Source: Deltaproteobacteria bacterium CG11_big_fil_rev_8_21_14_0_20_47_16 (GTDB lineage: Bacteria > UBA10199 > GCA-002796325 > 1-14-0-20-47-16). Taken from it: DNA of 64,000 nucleotides. The first letter of the stretch is position 1. Every line of letters starts with the position of its first letter. Positions 1 through 7,886 of the stretch are shown here, piece by piece. Where the stretch lies: positions 124,001 to 188,000 of the forward strand of contig PCXA01000018.1 in the NCBI GenBank assembly GCA_002796325.1. Reading direction: 5' to 3'. The notes beneath the pieces were generated by a model. The model saw only the letters and a program-made list of their open reading frames with translations, was not told the DNA's origin and made no database searches. Made by a program: the position numbers and the translations under genes.

Positions 1-55
1 TCCACTTTTAAAATGGCCGTCATTTTTTTGATGCGCCGCTGCTTTGTAGCGGACG

Positions 56-61
56 TAGAAT
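56..61 (+). promoter_or_regulatory. Possible -10 box directly upstream of the thaumatin-like gene
   Basis: TAGAAT ends seven bases before the A of the start codon at 68, so a transcript from it would begin at or next to the ATG. No convincing -35 hexamer lies 16-18 bases upstream, and no SD sequence precedes the start. This is a weak match to a sigma-70 -10 element and should be read only as a candidate for a leaderless start. Confidence 0.3.
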
Positions 62-67
62 AATGGC

Positions 68-1237
68 ATGAAGCACATTCTGCTCGTCATGCTGTCCGCC
101 GCTATGGTGGCTGTGGCGGCGTGCGGCTTAGGTGGCAGCGCAAGCCCTGGTGGGGCGAGTGTGGACGGCGGCTCAGGCGCTGGTGATACAGCGGGTGGCG
201 CAGCCGGTGGAACAACTGGTGGCGAGGTCATTGGTTCCGGCGGCGGTGGTGGTGTGATCATCACGGGTGGTTCGGAAGTGGATGACTCCGGAGACAATTC
301 AGGTGGTGGCAGTGAAGAAGTCGTTGCGGATGACCCCGTAGACGGCAGCCCCGTCGATGAAGGTGTGAGTGGTGAAGAAATCCCCACGCAAACAGAACGT
401 CTGCAAATCGTGAATAAGTGTTCGTACAGCATTTGGATTCAACAACAAAATATGCCGAGCGGTGTGCCATCGGTGATCAAGCTTGATGCGGGTGGTTCAG
501 CGCAATGGATTATTCCGGCTGCTGGTTTGGCGGCCACACGGTTATGGCCCAAAAAAGGATGTGATGCGGATGGTAACAATTGCTTGATGGGACAGAGCTC
601 GCCACCGTGCCCGCCAACAGGCTGCCCACCACCTGTGGATTCAAAATTTGAAGCGACGTGGGGCTGCACGCTGGCAGATGTGAACCAGTGTGCAGTGAAC
701 CCCTCGGCGCCATCGCAAAAATTATCGGGCGACACGTATTGGAACACGAGCGCAGTTGATGGGTACACATTCCCATTCACTGCAACAGTAACAGACAACA
801 CATTGCCCGCATCGATTTGTTCACCGGTGGATTGCAGCGCACTGACTATGGACCAGTGCCCCACGAACGAAGATTTAAGCGTGGGCATGAGCGGTTCGGT
901 CAACGCATTGTATAGTAGTTTGGATCTGCATTTGCGTAACAACTTGGGTGAGCTGATGGGTTGCTATTCACCGTGTCCCGCACTGACGTATCCCACCTAT
1001 GGCGGATTTGGGTTGTCTAACACTGGTACCGAAGCGGCTATGTATTGCTGCCCCACACCACCCGTGAGCCCGAGCGAATGCAGTGCGGGCCCCGTGGAGA
1101 CCACGCAATACGTTGCGCGCGTGCGCAGCATGTGTGGTGGAACCGTTTACACCTACGCCTATGACGATGGCGACGGCCTACGCCAATGTTCGGGCGCGAC
1201 CAAAGTGCGTTTGATCATCGGACCGAATTGCCCATGA
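68..1237 (+). CDS. Lipoprotein with C-terminal thaumatin-like domain
   Basis: 389 residues. The N-terminus is a lipoprotein signal ending in the lipobox VAAC, with lipidation expected at about Cys19. A flexible linker rich in Gly, Ser, Asp and Glu runs to about residue 107. The rest has the layout of the thaumatin/PR-5 family: an opening strand LQIVNKCSYSIWIQ, a segment with RLWPKKGCD, a DGYTFPFT stretch matching the DGFNVPM region of plant thaumatins, paired cysteines throughout (CSPVDC, CYSPCPAL, YCC) and the typical ending in which a YAYDD segment is followed by VRLIIGPNCP. Plant members are disulphide-rich and some bind or cleave beta-glucans; the function here is unknown. The likely location is lipid-anchored, exposed in the periplasm or at the cell surface. 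No SD sequence is visible before the ATG. The gene converges on the next one with a six-base gap. Confidence 0.8.
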   Translation: MKHILLVMLSAAMVAVAACGLGGSASPGGASVDGGSGAGDTAGGAAGGTTGGEVIGSGGGGGVIITGGSEVDDSGDNSGGGSEEVVADDPVDGSPVDEGVSGEEIPTQTERLQIVNKCSYSIWIQQQNMPSGVPSVIKLDAGGSAQWIIPAAGLAATRLWPKKGCDADGNNCLMGQSSPPCPPTGCPPPVDSKFEATWGCTLADVNQCAVNPSAPSQKLSGDTYWNTSAVDGYTFPFTATVTDNTLPASICSPVDCSALTMDQCPTNEDLSVGMSGSVNALYSSLDLHLRNNLGELMGCYSPCPALTYPTYGGFGLSNTGTEAAMYCCPTPPVSPSECSAGPVETTQYVARVRSMCGGTVYTYAYDDGDGLRQCSGATKVRLIIGPNCP

Positions 1238-1243
1238 TTGATT

Positions 1244-2314
1244 TTAGTTAAACGTCGCGACGTAACCGTAGCTGATGCCAGTGCCTGTTTGGAAAATTCC
1301 CAATGCATTATTGAGAAAGATCGTATTGGCCGACGTGATGGTGGCGCCTGGGTAAGCATAGCTTGTCCAAGTGGCAGTACCGAACGCACCGTTGCTGGTG
1401 CGCGGAATGTTAACAAACGCCGCACCGAGCGTATTGCCAATCACCCAGTCGGCAACCAAGTTGTAGCCGCCGTTGTTGTCGGTGGTAATGCCTTCAAAGT
1501 GCGTAATTGCAGACGCCAGGTTGTTGTAGGTGTAAGTCGTCCAGTTGGACGTGGTGTGTGTCGATGAATCCCAATCTACTACATAGGCAGTCGAGATACC
1601 GCCGCTGTTGGTGTTACTGAAGCCACCGGCGATGGTGTAGCTGGTGCCGCCGTTATACCAAATGCCATAGGCCGTGATGCTGACCGCGCCCGGTTTGGTA
1701 ATGGCGTAATAGGTGTCGTTTGCAATGTCGTAGATGAACGCCTTGCCCGTGATCAAGTCGGTGTCGTAGTTGCCGACGACAAATCCACCCATGGTGCTGT
1801 GCGCGATGGTGTTGAGAATGCTGCGGTGGGGCTCCAGGCTTTGCGGATTGAGCGTTGACCACGTGCCGCTGCCATCGGTGGCGCCTTGATACAATAGACC
1901 CAACGCGCCGCTGCCGTTTTCGGTGGTGGTGTAGTTGCCAACGATTTGCACGGTGCCAGAGGTGCTGCCATTGTTGGGGCCGTAAAGTTCGGTGCCGGAA
2001 ACGGTGGCGCCGGTAGACGATGGAAAGTTGAGTGTCTGCCACGTGCCCGTGCCGCTGACCGGCCCGGTGTAGAGCAGGCCCACTTTGTTGCCACTGGTGG
2101 GTGCATAAAAGCCGCTGATGTAGACGTTAGCGGTGGTGTCGGTGGTGGAGGCGTTATCGACTGCGCGCACACCCGTGATGAGTGTGGAAGACCCTGCGGC
2201 GGCGTCTGTGTAATTGAGTGCGGTGTAAGTGGTGCCGGTGCTGCTTGAACTGCTGGACGAACTGGACCCACAGGCGGCCAAGAGTAGTGCTGCAACAACA
2301 ATAAACTTTTTCAT
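1244..2314 (-). CDS. Putative lipoprotein with serine-run linker
   Basis: 356 residues. The signal MKKFIVVAALLLAACG ends in the lipobox LAAC, followed by a run of about nine serines that probably forms a spacer. The remainder is rich in Thr, Gly, Asn, Tyr and Ser, with recurring stretches of the form GLLYTGPVSGTGTW...LNFP and GLLYQGATDGSGTW...LNP, each near an aromatic residue. This suggests repeated beta-strand blades, as in a beta-propeller or beta-helix, but no family is recognised. A strong SD (AAAGGGG) lies just upstream, inside the loop of a hairpin described separately. The protein is likely anchored to the outer membrane. Its neighbour is another lipobox protein in convergent orientation. 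Confidence 0.7.
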   Translation of the reverse strand: MKKFIVVAALLLAACGSSSSSSSSSTGTTYTALNYTDAAAGSSTLITGVRAVDNASTTDTTANVYISGFYAPTSGNKVGLLYTGPVSGTGTWQTLNFPSSTGATVSGTELYGPNNGSTSGTVQIVGNYTTTENGSGALGLLYQGATDGSGTWSTLNPQSLEPHRSILNTIAHSTMGGFVVGNYDTDLITGKAFIYDIANDTYYAITKPGAVSITAYGIWYNGGTSYTIAGGFSNTNSGGISTAYVVDWDSSTHTTSNWTTYTYNNLASAITHFEGITTDNNGGYNLVADWVIGNTLGAAFVNIPRTSNGAFGTATWTSYAYPGATITSANTIFLNNALGIFQTGTGISYGYVATFN

Positions 2315-2339
2315 GCAATTCCCCCTTTGGAAGAATTGC
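2315..2339 (-). promoter_or_regulatory. SD-containing hairpin abutting a start codon
   Basis: Read on the minus strand, GCAATTC (2339-2333) and GAATTGC (2321-2315) form a perfect 7-bp stem. The 11-base loop contains the SD AAAGGGG, and the 3' arm ends one base before the ATG at 2314. The stem could present or mask the ribosome site. The sequence shows the structure; a regulatory role is inference. Confidence 0.45.
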
Positions 2340-2353
2340 TTCTACAGGAAGTC

Positions 2354-2674
2354 CTATTCCTTCGCTAGAATTTTCAAGCCCACCACACCCACAAAGATGA
2401 GTGTGATGCAACTGATGCGCAGAACGTCGTAAGGTTCTTTGAAGATTAAGATGCCGCAGAGCGATGTGCCCAGCACGCCGATGCCGGTCCACACGGCGTA
2501 GACCGTGCCGATGGGCAGCGTGCGCGCCGCAATCGACATGAGAAAGAAGCTTAACAAGAGCGCCAACGCGGTGGGAATGGCGGGAAGCCATTTGGTGAAG
2601 CCGTCGGAATATTTAAACCCAATGGGCCACGCAATTTCCAATACGCCCGCCAAAATTAAATAGAACCATGCCAT
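2354..2674 (-). CDS. sugE: SMR-family exporter, Gdx/SugE type
   Basis: 106 residues, the usual length for small multidrug-resistance transporters, with four predicted membrane helices. The first helix carries the conserved glutamate (LAGVLEIAW, about residue 13) that binds proton or substrate in this family. The third-helix signature GTVYAVWTGIG is typical of the SugE/Gdx branch rather than EmrE. Family members of this branch export guanidinium and some quaternary ammonium compounds as antiparallel dimers in the inner membrane. No guanidine riboswitch can be placed upstream, because the preceding minus-strand gene ends only ten bases before the start; transcription may read through from the nucleotidyltransferase pair. 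Confidence 0.88.
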   Translation of the reverse strand: MAWFYLILAGVLEIAWPIGFKYSDGFTKWLPAIPTALALLLSFFLMSIAARTLPIGTVYAVWTGIGVLGTSLCGILIFKEPYDVLRISCITLIFVGVVGLKILAKE

Positions 2675-2684
2675 GTGCTGCTCC

Positions 2685-3353
2685 TTATTTAAAAAATTCC
2701 TGAAGTAGTGGTCTGTCTGTAATGGCTTTGGTTATTGCAGCTTTTTCACTTTTTGACAGTGCTTTATAAATTCGCTGAAGTAGCGCAATGTCTTTTGGAT
2801 CTGAAATAGAAGTGAGCACTAACTCTGCTTGTTGCCGATCATTGTCTCTTTTGAAATCTTTCGGACGCCGAGTGGAGATAATCAGTTTATGAATTCCATA
2901 AACGACAGGGTGGGGAAGCGTGACTTCGATTCCATGATACACACAGTGAATGGTCTCACGGGCCATTAAGGACATAAATCGCAATGGTCGCACATTGATG
3001 CCCAATTCGGGAATCTTTTTAGGCTTATCGGAGTGTTGGCCAATTCTGGGCCAAAGAAACTCAACATGCAATTCAGGTTTGTGAAATGTAACCCAGCCAT
3101 CGGTGGTGAATTCTTCCAAAAATCCCATTTGGCCAAATAACTTGGGAAGGTTGATATTCAAATTGTGAGGTGGCTTTTTGGGGACCAGAAAATCAATATC
3201 TGTGGTACGAATTGCGGGGTGGTAATTGGGATCCTTGAAATAATCCTTATAAAAAAGAGTCACCCAACTGCCGATGATGACCAAATGTTTTAACGCGCCC
3301 TGTTGATCGAGAGCGGTTAACAGATTTAGAATTTCGTTGTCTAGGGAAGTCAT
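2685..3353 (-). CDS. Nucleotidyltransferase-fold protein (toxin-like partner)
   Basis: 222 residues. The N-terminal third shows the polymerase-beta/MNT-like pattern: a GS motif (VIIGSWVTLFY, about residue 27) followed by TTDIDFLVPKK with the metal-binding Asp-x-Asp (about residues 50-52). The C-terminal half is helical and charged. The start codon overlaps the end of the upstream gene by four bases, so the two are translationally coupled. Nucleotidyltransferases with a small upstream partner occur in AbiE-like and MNT-HEPN-like toxin-antitoxin systems; the exact family is not recognised, and the toxin role is inference from fold, pairing and operator-rich promoter. Confidence 0.6.
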   Translation of the reverse strand: MTSLDNEILNLLTALDQQGALKHLVIIGSWVTLFYKDYFKDPNYHPAIRTTDIDFLVPKKPPHNLNINLPKLFGQMGFLEEFTTDGWVTFHKPELHVEFLWPRIGQHSDKPKKIPELGINVRPLRFMSLMARETIHCVYHGIEVTLPHPVVYGIHKLIISTRRPKDFKRDNDRQQAELVLTSISDPKDIALLQRIYKALSKSEKAAITKAITDRPLLQEFFK

Positions 3354-3658
3354 TTTTTAAGCAATCGCTCCAGATATTTGATGTTGGTTTTGACATCAGC
3401 CAATTGTTTCTTGAGTGCGCGCTTGTCCTTGATTTGATCTTTATATTTTTTGACCTCTTCGGGCGATAATAAACCCAAATATTTTTGCAGGATGCGTTCC
3501 CCTTCGCGATAAGAGAGGTAGTAGTAAACGTTGCCCCCCCGTTTGCGTTCCAACAGATAGCCTTGGGGGTAATCGTTGAGTTTTTCCTCGTATTTCTTTT
3601 TGAGGGCGAGTGAGCGTGCCAGCTCTTCTTGCAAAACCCCTTTAACAATGGATGCCAC
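3350..3658 (-). CDS. Small coiled-coil partner of the nucleotidyltransferase
   Basis: 102 residues, highly basic. Residues about 25-60 contain a GGNVYYYLSYREGERILQKYL segment, a YYYLSYREG-type motif seen in small proteins encoded next to nucleotidyltransferases. The C-terminal 40 residues are a Lys/Glu/Leu-rich predicted coiled coil. A good SD (GGGAGG) lies about seven bases before the ATG. It is the first gene of a two-gene unit with the nucleotidyltransferase, overlapping it by four bases. By position and size it could be an antitoxin or repressor acting on the inverted repeats just upstream; this is not shown by any recognised DNA-binding domain. Confidence 0.55.
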   Translation of the reverse strand: MASIVKGVLQEELARSLALKKKYEEKLNDYPQGYLLERKRGGNVYYYLSYREGERILQKYLGLLSPEEVKKYKDQIKDKRALKKQLADVKTNIKYLERLLKK

Positions 3659-3684
3659 TTTGCCTCCCTGCTTACAGTGACGTG

Positions 3685-3785
3685 GTGCAGTACATGCGTT
3701 GATAATATGATATATTGTACTGCACGATTGTGCAAGGGGTTTGTGCAGTACAATATAGCGGCCTATCGTTATATGTACTGTATAG
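3685..3785. promoter_or_regulatory. Inverted-repeat operator cluster and minus-strand promoter
   Basis: A 15-bp element GTGCAGTACAATATA occurs at 3743-3757 and as its exact reverse complement at 3711-3725, separated by 17 bases. Ten bases of it (GTGCAGTACA) recur at 3685-3694, and a degenerate copy around TGTACTG lies at 3773-3779. On the minus strand TTGCAC (3735-3730), a 17-base gap and TATCAT (3712-3707) give a plausible sigma-70 promoter whose spacer is filled by the repeat, as expected for repressor control of the downstream gene pair. Confidence 0.6.
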
Positions 3786-3789
3786 GCAA

Positions 3790-4389
3790 TTAACGCTTTG
3801 TTTTTACTGCCACGGTGAACAACGCCTTGGGATTGGGTTTGAGCGTGCCATTAAATTCGCTTTCCACAATGGAGTCGATCTTAAAATGGGGTGCTAATGC
3901 GCTGCGAATTTCTTCGGGCGTAAAGCGATAGGGGCCGTGGATGACATTTGTTTCATGGTGGCTGAACGTTTTCAGAAACAAAATGCCGTCGTCTGCCAAA
4001 AGTGAATGCACCGTGCGTACATAGTTGGTCCAATCCTTGGGATCCAACACGTGAAAGCAGCCGCGATCAAAAATAAAATCAAATGGGCCGCGGACGGTGC
4101 TGTGTAAGATGTCATCTTGCACAAATGTGACGGGGGTTTTTATCTGTTGCAGCCGATGAATGGCGGCCTCAGAGACATCTGTGGCGGTGACGGTGAAGCC
4201 GCGCTGGGCCAGTGCGATGGCCTGCGTGCCCGGGCCGGTGCCAATGTCCAGAAAGCGGCCGCTGCTGAGCTTGCGCTGTGTGAGTTGCGCCGCGAGATCG
4301 TGATCCAGCTCTTGGCTAAACCACGGCATCTCTTCAACCGGTATGGTTTTGTACAGCTCATTCCAATTTGGAAGTTCGCGAGGTAGCAT
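3790..4389 (-). CDS. Class I SAM-dependent methyltransferase, TehB/TPMT-like
   Basis: 199 residues. Motif I of Rossmann-fold methyltransferases is clear: FLDIGTGPGTQAIALAQRG at about residues 46-64, followed by the acidic end of strand 2 (VTATDVS). Later motifs FDFIFDRGCFHVL and LLADDGILFLKTFS complete the core. The FDRGCFH segment resembles the small-molecule methyltransferases of the TehB/thiopurine group. The protein is cytoplasmic and its substrate cannot be told from sequence. The SD AAGGAG sits six to seven bases before the ATG. Transcribed alone; upstream is the YhcG gene on the same strand. Confidence 0.75.
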   Translation of the reverse strand: MLPRELPNWNELYKTIPVEEMPWFSQELDHDLAAQLTQRKLSSGRFLDIGTGPGTQAIALAQRGFTVTATDVSEAAIHRLQQIKTPVTFVQDDILHSTVRGPFDFIFDRGCFHVLDPKDWTNYVRTVHSLLADDGILFLKTFSHHETNVIHGPYRFTPEEIRSALAPHFKIDSIVESEFNGTLKPNPKALFTVAVKTKR

Positions 4390-4448
4390 GGGGCTCCTTG
4401 TCTGTGTGGCGCGAGTGTTATAAGGCGGCGGGTGTGGAAGTCAATGTC

Positions 4449-5531
4449 TCACTTTGCCAGTTTGCTTTTCTGAAAACGCTGCCGGGCCAATTGAATGGTC
4501 TGATGGAGTTTTTTCTCCAGAGCCTTCCGCGGCAGAAGTTCCGTTATATACTCGGCCACGCGAATACCGCTCTTGCTCAACTCTAGTAACTCAATCTGTT
4601 CATCCGATTTTCCTGCGCAGAGGATTAATCCAATAGGTGGCTCTTCGTTCGGCTTGCGTTCGTGCTTTTCCAACCACCGCAGATACAATTCCATCTGTCC
4701 TTTGTGGGCGGCCTTGAATTTGTCCAATTTGAGCTCAATCACCACAAGGCGGTTGAGGCCGCGATGGAAGAACAAAAGGTCCAAGTAAAAGTCCTCCCCA
4801 TCCAGCGTAATGCGCTTTTGTCGTTCCAAGAACGCAAACCCGGTGCCCATTTCCAGGATGAATGATTCCATTTCGCGTAAGATGGCTGATTCAAGATCCT
4901 TTTCTTGATACGCTCCTTTGAGGCCAAGAAAGTCCAAAAAACAAGGATCTCTGAACACCAGGTCTGGAGTGAGCTTTTTGGTTTCTTTTAGCGTAGTTAA
5001 CTCGTGCTTGATGAGATCCTCAGGTTTTTTGGACAGGGCTGTACGTTCAAAGAGCATTCCCGCAATTTTTTTACGTAACGTTCGCACGCCCCAATTTTCA
5101 ATCCGGCACATTTCGACATAGAAATTCCTTTGTAAATCGTCCTTGAGAACCAAGATTTCTACAAAGTGGCTCCAGCTCAATTGTCCCGACAGTGTCGGGA
5201 CAATTTCTTGTCTTGGGAAATACTCATAAAACTGCACCATTCGGTGTAAATTATTGTCACTAAACCCACGGCCATATTCTTTGAGCAATTGTCTCGACAG
5301 TGTCGAGATAATCTTAGCCCCATAATCAGCCCGCCTTTCTTTCAAGATGTCCTGATGAATCCTCTTCCCAATCTGCCAATACAGAGCCACCTGGCCCGAA
5401 TTTACCACGCGCGCAACCCGCTCCCGCGCCTGTTCAATCATGCTGCGGATGTCATGGATTAAAGGGGTGTGTGTGGTGCGCATCTTCATGCGGACTTGTT
5501 TTTGCAATAACAATGCCAGCGGCGTGCACAC
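4449..5531 (-). CDS. yhcG: YhcG-like PDDEXK nuclease-domain protein (DUF1016)
   Basis: 360 residues. The N-terminal half matches the DUF1016 helical domain (ALYWQIGKRIHQDILK, then YGRGFSDNNLHRMVQFYEYFP and QLSWSHFVEILVL). The C-terminal half holds a PD-(D/E)xK core with DFYLDLLFFHRGLNRLVVIELK, the Asp and Glu-x-Lys being the predicted catalytic residues. Members of this family are found in defence islands and are related to recombination-promoting nucleases; the role is not settled. The listed start is GTG; ATG codons at 5489 and 5483 are alternatives, and none has a good SD. Two 23-bp palindromes inside the gene encode the similar peptides IVPTLSGQL and IISTLSRQL (separate entries). Confidence 0.82.
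   Translation of the reverse strand: MCTPLALLLQKQVRMKMRTTHTPLIHDIRSMIEQARERVARVVNSGQVALYWQIGKRIHQDILKERRADYGAKIISTLSRQLLKEYGRGFSDNNLHRMVQFYEYFPRQEIVPTLSGQLSWSHFVEILVLKDDLQRNFYVEMCRIENWGVRTLRKKIAGMLFERTALSKKPEDLIKHELTTLKETKKLTPDLVFRDPCFLDFLGLKGAYQEKDLESAILREMESFILEMGTGFAFLERQKRITLDGEDFYLDLLFFHRGLNRLVVIELKLDKFKAAHKGQMELYLRWLEKHERKPNEEPPIGLILCAGKSDEQIELLELSKSGIRVAEYITELLPRKALEKKLHQTIQLARQRFQKSKLAK
5181..5203. repeat. Palindrome 1 inside the YhcG gene
   Basis: Perfect 11-bp arms, TTGTCCCGACA and TGTCGGGACAA, flank a single central G. The element is read in frame by the host gene as part of IVPTLSGQL. It shares its layout with a second copy 108 bp away. Confidence 0.7.
5289..5311. repeat. Palindrome 2 inside the YhcG gene
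   Basis: Arms TTGTCTCGACA and TGTCGAGATAA flank a central G, with a single mismatch between the arms. It has the same length and the same GACAGTGTC core as palindrome 1, and encodes part of IISTLSRQL. Confidence 0.65.
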
Positions 5532-5685
5532 ATTTAATACAACTTGAAGTAGAATAGTGTTCAGTCGATGTTAAGAAAGTGTACAGCAGCTGTTTATACG
5601 TACTGCGGCAGGTGAGAGGGGATTGATTGGGTATCTTTATTCAATTCCTTGTCTAGCAAGAGAAATTGGGATAGCTCCCCCGCCC

Positions 5686-6519
5686 ATGACCCACAACGGA
5701 AAACATCGCCCATTTTCGGTGAAGTTATACATGCCGGATGGCAATCCTGATGGCTTGAAGTTGATCGAAAAATCCAACTGGACGGGTGTGGGGCTTGTGA
5801 TTCCTCGTCCTCTTTATAGCGATGCCCGCAAACGCCCCGAATTGCAGCGCACCGGAATTTATCTGTTAATAGGACCTCAAGATGATCTCCAATTGTCGCA
5901 AGTTTATGTGGGGGAAGGGGATCCGACTGGGCCGCGCCTGGATCAGCATGCGAAGAATAAAGATTTTTGGACGCATGTGGTGGCATTTACCAACAAAGAC
6001 CAGAGTTTGAACAAGGCACATGTCCAATTTTTGGAATCTAAATTAATTGAATTGGCCCATCGTGCAAAACGGTGCGTACTTGAAAATGGTAATACTCCCC
6101 AATGCCCCTCACTCACCGAAGCGGATATGGCTGAAGCTGATGGATTTTTGGCGGATGTACTCTTATGCCTGCCGGTGCTGGGTTATGGGTTTTTTGAAAC
6201 ACCATCATCCCAAGCAAAGACAACTAGCGAATACATGATTGAATCAAAGGGTGTGATGGCGCGGGGTTATGAAACAGCAACTGAATTTGTAGTGAAGCAG
6301 GGGTCTCATGTTGTAAAAGAAGAAACCGCCTCAATTCACAGTCACTTGAATAAATTGCGCCAGACCCTTGTTGCCCAGGGTGTGCTTGTGGATCGCGGGT
6401 CGTATGGTTTTTCGTCGCCATCGACCGCGGCGGGGGTGGTGTTGGGTCGCTCGGCCAATGGGCGTGCGGAGTGGAAGACAAGAGATGGAAGGACGTTGAA
6501 GGAAGTGCAGGGTGGGTGA
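5686..6519 (+). CDS. GIY-YIG-type nuclease with C-terminal DUF4357
   Basis: 277 residues from the ATG at 5686; an in-frame TTG at 5623 would add 21 residues and has a GAGAGGGG sequence too close to it. The central part carries a GIY-YIG-like core (TGIYLLIG, then QVYVGEGD and RLDQHAKNKDFW), followed by NKAHVQFLESKLIELA, where the family's catalytic glutamate is expected. The C-terminus (SPSTAAGVVLGRSANGRAEWKTRDGRTL) matches DUF4357, a small domain often attached to restriction-associated proteins. The stop lies two bases before the next start, and the gene opens a tight cluster that continues into hsdMSR. A role as accessory nuclease in that cluster is inference. Confidence 0.72.
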   Translation: MTHNGKHRPFSVKLYMPDGNPDGLKLIEKSNWTGVGLVIPRPLYSDARKRPELQRTGIYLLIGPQDDLQLSQVYVGEGDPTGPRLDQHAKNKDFWTHVVAFTNKDQSLNKAHVQFLESKLIELAHRAKRCVLENGNTPQCPSLTEADMAEADGFLADVLLCLPVLGYGFFETPSSQAKTTSEYMIESKGVMARGYETATEFVVKQGSHVVKEETASIHSHLNKLRQTLVAQGVLVDRGSYGFSSPSTAAGVVLGRSANGRAEWKTRDGRTLKEVQGG

Positions 6520-6521
6520 CC

Positions 6522-7859
6522 ATGGCCATGAAAAAACCTAATAATAGCGAAACATTATTAAAACAGCTCCTGGGTATAAAGGCCGAAACCCAGAACCTTG
6601 ACTTTAAGTTGAACCTGAATTGGAAAAATGCTTCCAAGAGAGCTAGGCTTGAAATTGTAAAAGATGTCCTGTCGATCGCTAATGTTCAAGATGGTGGCCA
6701 CATTGTTGTGGGTGTCGATGATAGTACTTATGAACCAGTGGGGGTTGATAGTGAAACCTTTGCTTCTTTCGACGTGACATCTTTTAATCAGTTTCTACAG
6801 AGCTATGCCGATCCGGTTTTTTCGTGCCATATTCACAAAATAGGAGAGGATAAAGAGCGTAAATTTGTCATCATCGACATCCCAGAATTTCAAGAGATAC
6901 CCATTATTGCGAAACAAGACGGACATGACTCTGATGGTAATCAAATAATCAAATCGGGGCAGGTGTACTACCGCACGGAAAAAGCAACGTGTGGCATCAT
7001 CTCCTCTGCGCAGGACATGAGAGAACTCCTAGGTAGGGCGCTCATGAAAAGAAAACAGGACTTACTACACTCAATTGAGAGCATCATGCAAGGGCGCCCG
7101 CCAGCCAGGGAAACCAATGGAGCTCCCTACAAAAGTGAAATAGATAGTGCTCAACAAACTATTCAGGAGAAGCTCGGTAAAGATTTTGGGAATGATGGGT
7201 ATTGGGAAGTCATAGCATACCCAAAATCATATTCGGAAAGCAGATTGAAAGACCAGCCTGAGTTAGGAAATGTCATAAAAAAGAGCAACGTTTCCCTGCG
7301 AGGTTGGAGCTTCCCCTATTTGGAAAATCTTGCAACAACCTATAACACTCAGAATGGCGTTCAAAGCTATTATGCCACTGCCGAGATTAAAGAGGGATAT
7401 AGAGCATTTAAGAGCGGCCTGTTCGTCTGGTGCTCTGATTTTTGGAAGGAAGATGTTTCAAAAAACCCAGATTCAAAACACCCCATTAAAGAAAAAAATA
7501 TGTGCTTTATAAGTGCTATTTATCAGTTGACTGAGATTATGCTTTTTCTGTCACGTTACTTTAACGCATTTGATGCAGGTGACGAGGTTGATATTCAAGT
7601 ATCCTTGAAGGGCTTGAGGGGTAGAAAACTTATTTCGTCGGATTGGCATGTTCCGGGTTTGTATCGAAGAAGTTATTATGTGGCTGAAGAATCTCAGTTT
7701 GACTTCAAAGAAGAAATTCTGCTGGCGAGTCTGACGGCTTCCTATGCAGAAATTGCTTCTGATGTTGCTATAGAGCTGTTCAAGATCTTCAATATGAATG
7801 ATATGAGAAAAGAAACTGTAAGGGTGTGGCAAGAAAAGCTTCTAAAAAAACAATTCTAA
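6522..7859 (+). CDS. AlbA_2/Schlafen-like putative DNA-binding protein in the RM cluster
   Basis: 445 residues from the ATG at 6522; ATG 6528 is also possible, and the SD-like GGTGGGTGA precedes both. The N-terminus fits the AlbA_2 (formerly AAA_4, Schlafen-core) domain: ETQNLDFKLNLNW, then IVKDVLSIANVQDGGHIVVGVDD and a later GQVYYRTEKATC. This domain occurs in bacterial transcription regulators, defence proteins and Schlafen RNases. The C-terminal 250 residues are not recognised and include a long mixed alpha/beta region. It lies two bases after the GIY-YIG gene and 27 bases before hsdM, so it is probably co-transcribed with the type I system. Confidence 0.68.
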   Translation: MAMKKPNNSETLLKQLLGIKAETQNLDFKLNLNWKNASKRARLEIVKDVLSIANVQDGGHIVVGVDDSTYEPVGVDSETFASFDVTSFNQFLQSYADPVFSCHIHKIGEDKERKFVIIDIPEFQEIPIIAKQDGHDSDGNQIIKSGQVYYRTEKATCGIISSAQDMRELLGRALMKRKQDLLHSIESIMQGRPPARETNGAPYKSEIDSAQQTIQEKLGKDFGNDGYWEVIAYPKSYSESRLKDQPELGNVIKKSNVSLRGWSFPYLENLATTYNTQNGVQSYYATAEIKEGYRAFKSGLFVWCSDFWKEDVSKNPDSKHPIKEKNMCFISAIYQLTEIMLFLSRYFNAFDAGDEVDIQVSLKGLRGRKLISSDWHVPGLYRRSYYVAEESQFDFKEEILLASLTASYAEIASDVAIELFKIFNMNDMRKETVRVWQEKLLKKQF

Positions 7860-7886
7860 TAGCGGTGCTCCATAAGGAAGGTAAAA

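Noticed and set aside
2675-2684. Guanidine riboswitch for sugE
   Set aside because: Only ten bases separate the start from the upstream gene; no room for an aptamer.
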